Origin: Anaerolineae bacterium
GTDB taxonomy: Bacteria; Chloroflexota; Anaerolineae; B4-G1
Reading direction: 5' to 3'
Assembly: GCA_030612585.1 (NCBI GenBank)
Contig: JAUWNP010000185.1
Coordinates: 1 to 8,933 of the forward strand
Length of the DNA stretch: 8,933 nt
The translations under genes were made by a program, and so were the position numbers. Positions 1 through 7,521 of the stretch are shown piece after piece. Each line of letters begins with the position of its first letter. Within the stretch, counting starts at the first letter, position 1. A model generated the notes under the pieces. The model was not told the DNA's origin and searched no databases. It saw only the letters and a program-made list of their open reading frames with translations.

Positions 1-2445
1 GGTCGCGTGCATCGCCTGCTGGTTGACCGTGGCCAATCGCTCGTGGCCCCGGGGGGTCAGGTCCTCCGTCTGCGATAACATCTGGGCATACAGGACGATG
101 GTGGCCATGATGTTATTGAAGTCGTGGGCGATGCCGGCGGCTAGTTGTCCGACCGTTGCCAATCGTTCCCGCTGCTGGGCATGCCGTTGGATCTCCCGCT
201 CCCGGGTCACGTCCCGGATGACCAGTACCCAACCTTCGGGCTCCGGCCCGTCCTCCAGCGACCGGGCGATGACCTCAAATCTCCGGCTGTCTGTCGTTAC
301 CTCGTGCCATAGCCCTTTGGGGGGCGAGGTCAGCAGTTCCACCAACGGCCGGTCGCCCAGGCGGGTGAGCGTATCGCCCACGTGAGCACCGGCCAGAACG
401 GATAGATCACCCTCTGCCACCGGATTGGCCAGGATGACCTGCCCATCGGCGTCCAGCAAGAGTACCCCTTCCGGCACCGTGTCCATGATCTGCTGCACCT
501 GTTGGACCTGCCCACGGATCTGCTCCAGCAGGCGATCCCGCTCCTCCTCCGTCCGCTTGCGCTCAGTGATGTCGCGTGCCGTGGATATGGTCCCTGTCAC
601 GTCTCCGTTCGCATCTTTGAGCCCCCGGCACCACCAGGCAAGGAGTCGTTTCTCACCGTCTGTGCGTCGTTGCCAGCTTTCAATGTAGATCACGTTCTCG
701 GCGCCGTTGAAAAGCGGCTGGACTGTGTCGTACGTATCTTGCTCGCCCTCGAAATAGAACGCTGCTTCTTTGCCCAGCACGTCTTCTCCGAAGAACTCGA
801 AACCTGCATTGTTCGCCCAGGTGTAGACTTTGTTGATGTCCACTTCCATGATGATGTCTGGAGCAGCAGCCAGGATGGCTTCATAGCGGGAGGACAGTGC
901 TTGCAGCGCCTCCTCCGCCCGCTTGCGCTCGGTGATGTCCTCCATGCTGCCCTCGTGATAGAACACATCTCTCCTGTCACTACGGACGGCCTGCACCGTA
1001 TTCCGTACCCAGATGACCGTGCCATCATACCGGCGAAACTGCATTTCGAAATCACGCGCGAGCCCTTCCCGCTCCAGCAGTGCTTGCTGGCGCTCGTAAT
1101 CCTCGGCGTCCACGTACAGGTCGAGCGCGTTGACCCCCATCAGCGCCCGCCGGTCTGGATAGCCCAGCATCTGTATCAGGGCGGGGTTGGCGTGGAGGAT
1201 GAGCCCTTGCGGTGTCATGCGGTAGAGTCCCACGGGTAGGCCCTCGAACAGACTGCGGTACCGTTTCTCGCTCTTCCGCAGCGCCTCCTCCGTCCGTTTA
1301 CGCTCGGTGATGTCTGTGACAATAAGCCCCAGGCCCTCATCTACTTTGAAAGCCTGCACAGTCAAGCGCCTATCTCCAAACTTGGGATGAGGAACAAAGT
1401 CTTCAACGTAGAACGGCTTTCCGGTCTTTATGACTTCCATATAACTGTCATATCTACCCGTTCTCTCAAGACCAGGCACAACATCCAGGATGTTCTTCCC
1501 TATTAGATCCTCTTTCTTGGTTCCAGTTGGAAAAAACTCCAATGTAGCATCATTGACGTCAACAAAGTTCAGTTCTGAATCAAAAAGCATGAAACAGTCG
1601 GGCGCCGAGTCCATGAAAGCACTTAATCGCTCCTCGCTCTCCCGCAGCGATTCCTGCGCCAGCATCAGGTCCGTGATATCGCGCACCGCCTCGATGACGT
1701 GGGTGACGTGGCCCTCCTCGTCCTTCAGTGGCGACAGCATGATGTCCACGTGAGATTTTGAGCCGTCCACGTGCGCGTGTTCGTGGTAGCAACGGCGCGG
1801 CTCGCCGGTCTCGAATACCTCTGGCAGCAGGCATTCTTCTCCTAGTTCGTCACAAGGATCATCGTACCCATGCGAAATCTCGAAGCAACGGCGGTCAACC
1901 ACCTCCTCGCGCGTGAGACCGGTGGTGACCAGAACGGTACCGGTCATGTCGGTGATGCGGTAATCGCGGTCAATCACCAGGAAGTCTTCGTGCAAGATGT
2001 GCAACAGTGTGCGGAAATACCGTTCTTGCTCCGCGAGCGCCTCCGCCGCCCGCTTGCGTTGGCGCTGTTCCTCTTTTTCGCGCAGCGCCCGCCGCACAGC
2101 CGGCCCCAGTCGCGAGAGACGGTCCTTCAGAACGTAGTCGGTGGCCCCTGCTTTGAGGCTTTCGATCGCTACTTCCTCGCCCAGCGTGCCGGAGACCAGG
2201 ATGAACGGCAAGTCGAGGTCACGTTCGATGACCAGTTTCAAAGCCGTCAGCCCATCGAAGGCTGGCAGGCTGTAATCGGCCAGGATCAAATCATAATCCG
2301 ACGTGCCCAGGCGCGCCAGGAACTCAGCCTGGGTTTCCACACGCTGCCACCGGCATACGTAGCCGGATTCCTCCAGCGTGGCAATCTCAAGCTCCGCATC
2401 ATAAGGGTTATCCTCTAAAATGAGAAGACAAAGTGCTGTTGACAT
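1..2445 (-). CDS. REC-PAS(x5)-HisKA sensor histidine kinase, 3' end beyond the window
   Basis: Cytoplasmic hybrid kinase. The frame is open for 815 codons from ATG 2445 to the left edge, so the ATPase domain is outside the window. Start: AAGGAG at 2452-2457, six bases upstream. The REC domain (about 1-125) has D12, phosphoacceptor D57, S85 and K107. Five PAS domains follow, at about 141-258, 275-380, 394-505, 517-630 and 651-749. Most are joined by DITERKR(A/T)EEAL linkers. HisKA has GIAHDFNN with H774, the HDFNN type common in PAS kinases. No membrane segment or signal peptide is visible. The first PAS has a Cys set (C187, C198, C205), and the second is notably AT-rich. An N-terminal REC means phosphate input from another kinase, plausibly the one encoded upstream, could tune its activity (inference). 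Whether a further REC follows the ATPase domain cannot be seen. Confidence 0.9.
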   Translation of the reverse strand, partial: MSTALCLLILEDNPYDAELEIATLEESGYVCRWQRVETQAEFLARLGTSDYDLILADYSLPAFDGLTALKLVIERDLDLPFILVSGTLGEEVAIESLKAGATDYVLKDRLSRLGPAVRRALREKEEQRQRKRAAEALAEQERYFRTLLHILHEDFLVIDRDYRITDMTGTVLVTTGLTREEVVDRRCFEISHGYDDPCDELGEECLLPEVFETGEPRRCYHEHAHVDGSKSHVDIMLSPLKDEEGHVTHVIEAVRDITDLMLAQESLRESEERLSAFMDSAPDCFMLFDSELNFVDVNDATLEFFPTGTKKEDLIGKNILDVVPGLERTGRYDSYMEVIKTGKPFYVEDFVPHPKFGDRRLTVQAFKVDEGLGLIVTDITERKRTEEALRKSEKRYRSLFEGLPVGLYRMTPQGLILHANPALIQMLGYPDRRALMGVNALDLYVDAEDYERQQALLEREGLARDFEMQFRRYDGTVIWVRNTVQAVRSDRRDVFYHEGSMEDITERKRAEEALQALSSRYEAILAAAPDIIMEVDINKVYTWANNAGFEFFGEDVLGKEAAFYFEGEQDTYDTVQPLFNGAENVIYIESWQRRTDGEKRLLAWWCRGLKDANGDVTGTISTARDITERKRTEEERDRLLEQIRGQVQQVQQIMDTVPEGVLLLDADGQVILANPVAEGDLSVLAGAHVGDTLTRLGDRPLVELLTSPPKGLWHEVTTDSRRFEVIARSLEDGPEPEGWVLVIRDVTREREIQRHAQQRERLATVGQLAAGIAHDFNNIMATIVLYAQMLSQTEDLTPRGHERLATVNQQAMHAT

Positions 2446-2452
2446 CGTTCTC

Positions 2453-2496
2453 TCCTTCCCCCCCCCTCAGTCCCCTCCGCGAGCGGGGGGGAAGAA
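2453..2496 (-). promoter_or_regulatory. Possible ribosome-binding-site-sequestering hairpin before the REC-PAS kinase
   Basis: On the minus-strand mRNA, UUCUUCCCCCCC (2485-2496) can pair with GGGGGGGAAGGA (2453-2464). The 12-bp helix has one G-U pair and a loop of about 20 nt, and it covers most of the AAGGAG ribosome-binding site at 2452-2457. A G9 run (2458-2466) sits directly upstream of that site. The pairing is read directly from the sequence; a regulatory role is inference. An alternative pairing within the palindrome at 2471-2492 would free the site. Confidence 0.4.
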
Positions 2497-2560
2497 TGCA
2501 ACTTCATCCAGCGTGTCCTCTGCCGTGGCGGTCCCCCTCCGCGAGCGTGGGGGAAGAATG
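2471..2560. repeat. Two copies of a 28-29 nt GC-rich palindromic repeat
   Basis: Copy 1 is at 2471-2498 and copy 2 at 2532-2560. Both read C-run, TCCGCGAGCG, G-run, GAAGAATG, differing in run length and one inserted T. In copy 2, CCCCC (2533-2537) pairs with GGGGG (2549-2553), flanked by a T-A pair. Neither stem has a following T-run on the minus strand, so this does not look like a standard terminator. It resembles the small dispersed intergenic palindromes of Chloroflexota and similar genomes. Confidence 0.7.
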
Positions 2561-2585
2561 GGTAGCAGGGTCACAGAATCGCAAA

Positions 2586-2620
2586 TCCAATATCCAATAC
2601 CCAATACCTAATATTCAATC
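2586..2620. repeat. Heptamer tandem repeat (TCCAATA-like), about five units
   Basis: Consecutive 7-mers are TCCAATA, TCCAATA, CCCAATA, CCTAATA and TTCAATC. The first two are identical and the others drift by one to three bases. The array overlaps the end of the response regulator and provides its last codons and TAG stop (2608-2610). Heptameric tandem repeats of this kind (STRR-type) are known in cyanobacteria; their presence in this lineage is not established here. Confidence 0.75.
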
Positions 2621-3055
2621 GTTCCCGGCGGTACTTGGTTGGTCAACACCCAGAACAAGCCGATTCGTTTGACCACTTCCACAAATCTGTCGAAAGCGAC
2701 CGGCTTGACCACGTACCCGTTCACGCCCAGGTTGTAACTCTCGACAATGTCCTGGTCCTGGCGGGAAGAGGTGAGCACGACGATGGGGATGGCTTTTAGC
2801 GCCCGGATCGCTCTTGACCTGACGTAGCACCTCCAGACCATCCACCTTGGGCATTTTCAGGTCGAGGAGCACGACCACGGGATGACCAGTGGGGCGATCA
2901 GCAAACTGCCCCCGCCGGTACAAATAATCCAGCGCCTCGGCCCCGTCCCGGGCCACGACGACTTCGTTCGCCAGATTGTGTTCCGCCAGGGCGGCCAGCG
3001 TCAGTTCAACGTCCTTGGGGTCATCTTCTGCCAGTAGAATCTTCTTCGCTTCCAT
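2608..3055 (-). pseudogene. Rcp1-like single-domain response regulator, frameshifted after codon 83
   Basis: Stand-alone receiver that would take phosphate from the upstream kinase. The 5' half has the acidic pair at D11-D12, phosphoacceptor D65 in [11 protein letters not shown], then VKSD83. In that frame the sequence turns to nonsense and stops at 2615. The next frame from about 2806 reads [19 protein letters not shown]...GYVVKPV and ends at TAG 2608-2610, supplying the missing T/S and K motifs and the family's C-terminal helix. Skipping one base at 2801-2806 restores a receiver of about 149 residues with normal spacing. ATG 3055 lies one base beyond the kinase stop, and its AAGGAG lies within the kinase's last codons, so translation is coupled. 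The Rcp1 family has no output domain and typically partners phytochrome-type kinases. The extra base may be a real lesion or a sequencing error. Confidence 0.85.
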
Positions 3056-3056
3056 A

Positions 3057-5450
3057 TCATTCTCCTTCTGCTTCTCTCAAGGTGAAATAGAAGGTTGCAC
3101 CGCGATCCGACTCCCCCTCGGCCCACACCCGCCCGCCGTGCCGGTGGATGATGCGGCGCACCGTCGCCAGGCCGATGCCGGTGCCCTCAAATTCGTCCTC
3201 TCGATGCAGCCGTTGAAACACGCCGAATAGTTTGTGTCTGTATTGTGGGTCAAAGCCGACGCCATTATCGCGGACAAAGATGGTGACCTCTGAGAAACCG
3301 GGTTTTTCGGAAAAACCCGGTTTCTTGATCCCAACCTCGATGCGAGGTTCTGAGCGCGGACCGGTGAATTTGATGGCGTTCGAGAGCAGATTCACCCAGA
3401 CCTGCCGCAGTAGAGCCGGATCGGCCTCAACCGCCGGTAACGGGCTGATCTCCCAGGTGATCTGCCGTCCCTCCGGCATGGGATCCAGTTCCTGCTGCAC
3501 TCGTCTGAGCAACTCGTTCAATTCAACGCGCCGGGTCTTCATTTCCGCACGCCCGGTGCGCGAGAAGGTCAGCAGGTCGTCAATCAACTGGCCCATCTTG
3601 GCAGACGACGCGGCGATGATGTTCAGGTAACGTGAGGAGGTTGGATCCAAGCGCTCCTCTTCGCGCTTGAGGAGCCTCTGGATAAAGCCGTCAATATGGC
3701 GCAGGGGGGCGCGCAGGTCGTGGGAGACGGAATAGGCAAACGCTTCCAGTTCCTCGTTGGCGGCCTCCAGTTTCCCCGTCGTCTCTTCCAGGTTGCGATT
3801 GGCGGATTGCAGGTCTTGCAGCAGGTTGGTCATGCCGCGATTGAGTTGTTCAACCTCAGCCACACGCTCGCTCAGTTCGGCGGTACGCTTCTCCACCATC
3901 TCCTCCAGTCGCTCAGAGTATTCCCTCAGCGTCTCCTCCGCCCGCTTCTGCTCAGTGATGTCCATCACCGACTCGAGTACCTGGATTACGTGGCTGGTCT
4001 TGTCCTTCATCGGGTGGGCAATGCTGGAATACCATTGGTCATTAGCTTGATTGTGGCTCTCAACCGTGTGGACTTCTCCCGTCTCGAAGCAATCACGCAC
4101 CGCGCACGGATCGCAAGGACTGCTCGTTCCCTCAAAGAACTCATAGCAGACCTGCCCCACCGGATCACCATGTGGGAACATTTGGCGTATCCACTGGTTT
4201 GCCCAAGCGACCGTTCGATCTGGATTATGCAAAATCAGCCCGATGTTCATAGTGGACAATATGGTTCCCAGTCGTTCCTTTTCCTCCGCCAGCGCTGCCT
4301 CCATCCGCACCCGCTCGGCCACGCGCTGTTCCAGGCCGGCCAGGGTCTGCTGCAACCGGTCGGCCATTGCGTTAAAGTTGGCGGCCAGCACCCCGATTTC
4401 GTCACCGGATTTGATGTCCAGGCGATGTGTCAGGTCCCCACTGCCAATGCGCTCCGTCCCCTGCTGGAGACGGGAGATTGGAAAAAGAACCGACCTGGAC
4501 ATGTAGAACCCCAGGCCCAGGGACAGTCCCACGATAAAGATACCACCGACGAGCAAGCTCGCATTGCGGTTACGTGCGATTTCACCGAGGAGCGCGTCTC
4601 TTGATACGACGAACTCTACAACTGCTGCGACGTTGCCTTCATAATCCAGCAGTGGAACAAGCATGACGGAGTAACTGTGGCCCTGGCTGGAAACCTGAAC
4701 GATGATTTTTTCGCTGGTGCTCACTACCCCCTGGTAGAGACTGGCCTTGACGGGCAGGCGCTCCTCGCTGGTTGAACCATAGACCAGGAACCCTGCCGGC
4801 GCGTCCGTCCCCAACTCTGCGGCTATTTCAGTCATGGCTGTTGTCGCTGTTTCCTCGGTGACATAGATAGTCAGGTCACCCTGGGTTCGCCTCTTAACGT
4901 GCTCCAGGAATTCCCTGCCTATGGACTGGCCGAATTCCACGGATCCGACGTGCTCTCCCTGATAGCGTACCGGCGACATGCCTCTAAGGGCAAGACCAGC
5001 CACCCCCGATTCAGCGCCCGTGAGCGGCTCTTGCTCGGCATTGACCATTACCACCATAGGACGGTATGAAAGGTCGTCACCATACATTTCCGGCTTGTGC
5101 AGCCGCAAAAACGACGTTGCCGGCGGCACGTGGAAGTGAACAATTGACACCCCGGTTTCCTGCAGCGCCTGGAAGCTCGGCCAGGTCAAGCGTGCCAACT
5201 CCTCTCGATCTCGCTTGGCGAACGCTTGCTGGACGTCGGGTATGTTGGCGAAACTGTCGGACAGTGCAAACATCTTTTCTGTATGCTTATCCAGCAACGC
5301 AGTAAGAATTCTGTAGTGGCCTTCTAGATCCGCCGCGTCTTTGGCGGTGAGCAGATCGGTCTGCGTTTTGACGTTCTACCAGATTAACAGCCCGATGACT
5401 ACTATGATACTGCCCACCAGGGGCAAGATGATTTTTCTGGCAAGATTCAT
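3057..5450 (-). CDS. Membrane sensor histidine kinase (Cache-like sensor, HAMP, PAS, HisKA, HATPase) with in-frame TAG at codon 25
   Basis: Numbered from ATG 5450, which overlaps the preceding gene by ATGA and so is very likely the original start. A first membrane helix (about 5-24, LVGSIIVVIGLLIW) is followed at once by TAG (5376-5378). The same frame then stays open to 3057. Order: extracytoplasmic double-Cache-like sensor (about 50-295, with HFHVPPATSFLRLHKPE), second helix (297-318), HAMP (317-376), PAS (394-501) with C435, C446, C449 and C454, coiled coil (506-571), HisKA with SHDLRAPL and H577 (Cph1-like), then HATPase with N691, DNGVGF (728-733) and GTGIGL. A 13-residue repeat-derived insert lies at 709-721. 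The longest stop-free coding stretch begins at TTG 5297, with no ribosome-binding site visible, and would lack the first helix. Without suppression or a sequencing error the sensor is probably not exported. Confidence 0.88.
3293..3325. repeat. Perfect inverted repeat (16-bp arms, 1-nt spacer) inside the kinase ATPase domain
   Basis: Arm AGAAACCGGGTTTTTC (3293-3308) is followed by one G (3309) and its exact reverse complement (3310-3325). It lies in the kinase gene in frame and encodes the duplicated peptide motif PGFSE-K-PGFSE, between the N box (NLLSNAIKF) and the G1 box (DNGVGF). Kinases of this family do not usually carry this segment, so it looks like a small palindromic element that landed in a coding region without breaking the frame. 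It shares GAAACC-N-GGTTTTT with the repeat at 7522-7618. Confidence 0.85.
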
Positions 5451-7477
5451 TCTCCGTTTTTCCTCCCCCCTGCCAACAACGGATCGTCGGCCACGGCCGT
5501 CATCCCGGCTTGCACCAGTTGAGCCCGCAGTTGGCGGATCACCTCTTTCAGTTCGGCCATGCGTATTTCGCGGCCGGCCATCAAATCCACCAACTGCTTC
5601 AGCTCGGCGGACCGTTTTTTGATCTCTTCCTCCGCCCGTACCCGCTCGGTGATGTCTTCGGTGTGAACCAGAACCAGGTCGGGGGGCACAAAGGCGTATT
5701 TGACCGCCAGATGTTTGCTCTCGCCTGTGGTCGTCGTGTAGTGGTAGGGCATCTCGCGCTCAATGGTAGTCTTTTCGGCCAAACACCGCTCGATTTCATC
5801 CCGGATATCGGGCATATCCCGGTACATCTCCGTGGCTTTTTTCCCCACGAAATTGGCAACTCCTCCCTGGGTGATCTCCAGGGCGGCGGCGTTATAGTCC
5901 ACCAGCACCAGGTCTTCCCCGACCCTCTGCCAGGTGTAGGTGGGGACAGGGATACCTTGGTACTGCGCTCTCGACTTTTCCTCGCTTTCTCGCAGTTCGG
6001 CTGTGCGCTCGGCGACCATCGCCTCCAGATGCTCACGGTGCTCCCTCAGCGCCTCCTCCGCCCGCACCCGCTCGGTGATGTCCGCTATGACATGAACACC
6101 CCCGATGAGACTGCCCTCCTCATCCAGCAAGGGGTCTACAGTGACATTGAGCCAGCGGTCGCCCACCGGTAGGGCCAGGGTCTCTCTGCGTCGAGAGCTT
6201 TGCATACGCACGATTGGACACCCTGCGATTGGTTCGGATGTGCCATGCACGAGTTCCCAGCAGGTGGCGCCGATGATTTCGTCCAGCGGCTTTCCCAAGA
6301 GTTTGGCCGTCCCCTCGTTGCTGCGCAAGATGGTTCCTTCCAAATCGATCAGACAAACAGAGTCGCTGATGGCATCAAAGGTGGTCTGCCATTGCCGGGC
6401 GGAAACCCGCAGCGTCTCCTCCGCCCGCTTGCGCTCGGTGATGTCGCGGAATATCTCCAACTTTGACATGCTGCCGTCGGCGTTTCTCAGCGGGGTGTCA
6501 ATGAGGTCATACGTCCTCTGGTTCTTGGAGGAATACCATTCCCACTGCACGGTTTTCCCGGCAAAAACGTCCCGGTTCTTGCACCAGGGGCAAACCTCCT
6601 CCCGGTCGTGGAAATATGCATAACACTTGCGCCCCTCGAATGGGCCGAAATCCCCCTGGAGCACGGGATTTACGTATTGGATATCATATTGCTGATTGAC
6701 GATGTAGACCCCGTCCTCCATAGCCTCCAGGATGTTGATCAGATTGTCGCGCTCGAGGCGCAGCGCCTCCTCCGCCCGCACCCGCTCGGCGATCATGTGG
6801 TTAAAGGAGCGTGTCAGGTCAGCCACTTCTCGGCCGCCACCGCGATAATCTAGCGCTTGTTCGACTCGCCCTTCCCCAAAGGTCCGCAGGGATTCCGACA
6901 GTTGCTCCAGAGGGCGGGCGATGGAACGACTCAGGAGGATGCCGATCAATGCAGTCACCAGCGCAACCATCAAGGTGACGCTGACGATCTGGTTTCGCGT
7001 GCTCTCGACCTGATCGTGCAGATACGTCTCATTCAGGCCAACATGAAGATGAGCCTTCATCCCGTCAATGAGCGGATATCCTACCAGCAGACCCAATCCT
7101 TCTTGTGTGGAGTATCTCTCCAGGTGCAGAGTGTCGCCGCGGATCAGATCGTGCTTGTCGGGTAGCAGCGCCCTCGGAAAGCCATCCTCAAACGAGTGGG
7201 CGAAGACCTCTCCGTCGAACCCGACGATGTAGGCGAACTCTACGTCCTCCGTGCGCTGGATAATCTCTTGGAGGGCCTCGCGAGCGGTGACGACCTCTCC
7301 GTCAATCACGTTGTGGGTGACGTGCTCCGCCATCGTCTGGGCAATGACCACGCCCCTCTTTTCCATCTCTTGTTCGAGAGCGTTGTGCATGACTTCGCTC
7401 ACCAGCAGCGCCAAAGTTCCACCAGTGACTGCGGCGAGAACAACAATCAACAGGGTCAACCTGATATGGAGTCTCAT
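5447..7477 (-). CDS. Membrane HAMP/triple-PAS sensor protein without a kinase domain
   Basis: 676 residues from ATG 7477, chosen because GAGG (7485-7488) lies seven bases upstream; a longer GTG start at 7495 has none. Membrane helix 4-27, extracytoplasmic single-Cache-like sensor about 28-162, second helix 163-185, HAMP about 182-239, then PAS domains at about 246-346, 362-467 and 502-609. The first PAS has C285, C296 and C299; the second has C406 and C420. The C-terminus carries LMAGREIRMAELK (632-644), a motif common after PAS domains, then ends without a H box, ATPase, GGDEF, EAL or methyl-accepting domain. The stop overlaps the kinase start by ATGA, so the two are translationally coupled and probably act together, for example as a heteromeric receptor (inference). 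No frameshift or stop suggests that a kinase was lost from this frame. Confidence 0.9.
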   Translation of the reverse strand: MRLHIRLTLLIVVLAAVTGGTLALLVSEVMHNALEQEMEKRGVVIAQTMAEHVTHNVIDGEVVTAREALQEIIQRTEDVEFAYIVGFDGEVFAHSFEDGFPRALLPDKHDLIRGDTLHLERYSTQEGLGLLVGYPLIDGMKAHLHVGLNETYLHDQVESTRNQIVSVTLMVALVTALIGILLSRSIARPLEQLSESLRTFGEGRVEQALDYRGGGREVADLTRSFNHMIAERVRAEEALRLERDNLINILEAMEDGVYIVNQQYDIQYVNPVLQGDFGPFEGRKCYAYFHDREEVCPWCKNRDVFAGKTVQWEWYSSKNQRTYDLIDTPLRNADGSMSKLEIFRDITERKRAEETLRVSARQWQTTFDAISDSVCLIDLEGTILRSNEGTAKLLGKPLDEIIGATCWELVHGTSEPIAGCPIVRMQSSRRRETLALPVGDRWLNVTVDPLLDEEGSLIGGVHVIADITERVRAEEALREHREHLEAMVAERTAELRESEEKSRAQYQGIPVPTYTWQRVGEDLVLVDYNAAALEITQGGVANFVGKKATEMYRDMPDIRDEIERCLAEKTTIEREMPYHYTTTTGESKHLAVKYAFVPPDLVLVHTEDITERVRAEEEIKKRSAELKQLVDLMAGREIRMAELKEVIRQLRAQLVQAGMTAVADDPLLAGGRKNGE

Positions 7478-7521
7478 AGATCTACCTCGTTTCACTGTTG
7501 GACACTTTTCATAGTGGGATC

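Noticed and set aside
502..1239. Plus-strand open frame of 245 codons
   Set aside because: It lies antisense to the REC-PAS kinase, whose minus frame is open throughout and rich in PAS motifs; the plus reading has no recognisable domain.
1870..2418. Plus-strand open frame of 182 codons
   Set aside because: Antisense to the REC and first PAS domain of the leftmost kinase, with no ribosome-binding site or known motif.
2532..2554. Rho-independent terminator after the response regulator
   Set aside because: The stem lacks a T-run on the minus strand, and an almost identical copy lies within 61 bases, which suits a dispersed repeat better.
2801..2815. Programmed ribosomal frameshift in the response regulator
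   Set aside because: There is no slippery heptamer, no nearby zero-frame stop and no downstream stimulatory structure; an indel or sequencing error is simpler.
3696..4604. Plus-strand open frame of 302 codons
   Set aside because: Antisense to the PAS/HAMP part of the kinase gene. Its repeated LLRPL.L.DV strings are just the reverse reading of the DITERKRAEEAL linkers.
5376..5378. TAG recoding or pyrrolysine insertion
   Set aside because: The restored regulator frame uses TAG as its stop, the codon lies at a membrane helix end rather than an active site, and no recoding machinery is visible in the window.
541..6790. Regularly recurring 36-nt unit considered as a CRISPR-like array
   Set aside because: The copies are several hundred bases apart, lie in coding frame and encode the standard PAS linker, so they are not CRISPR repeats.
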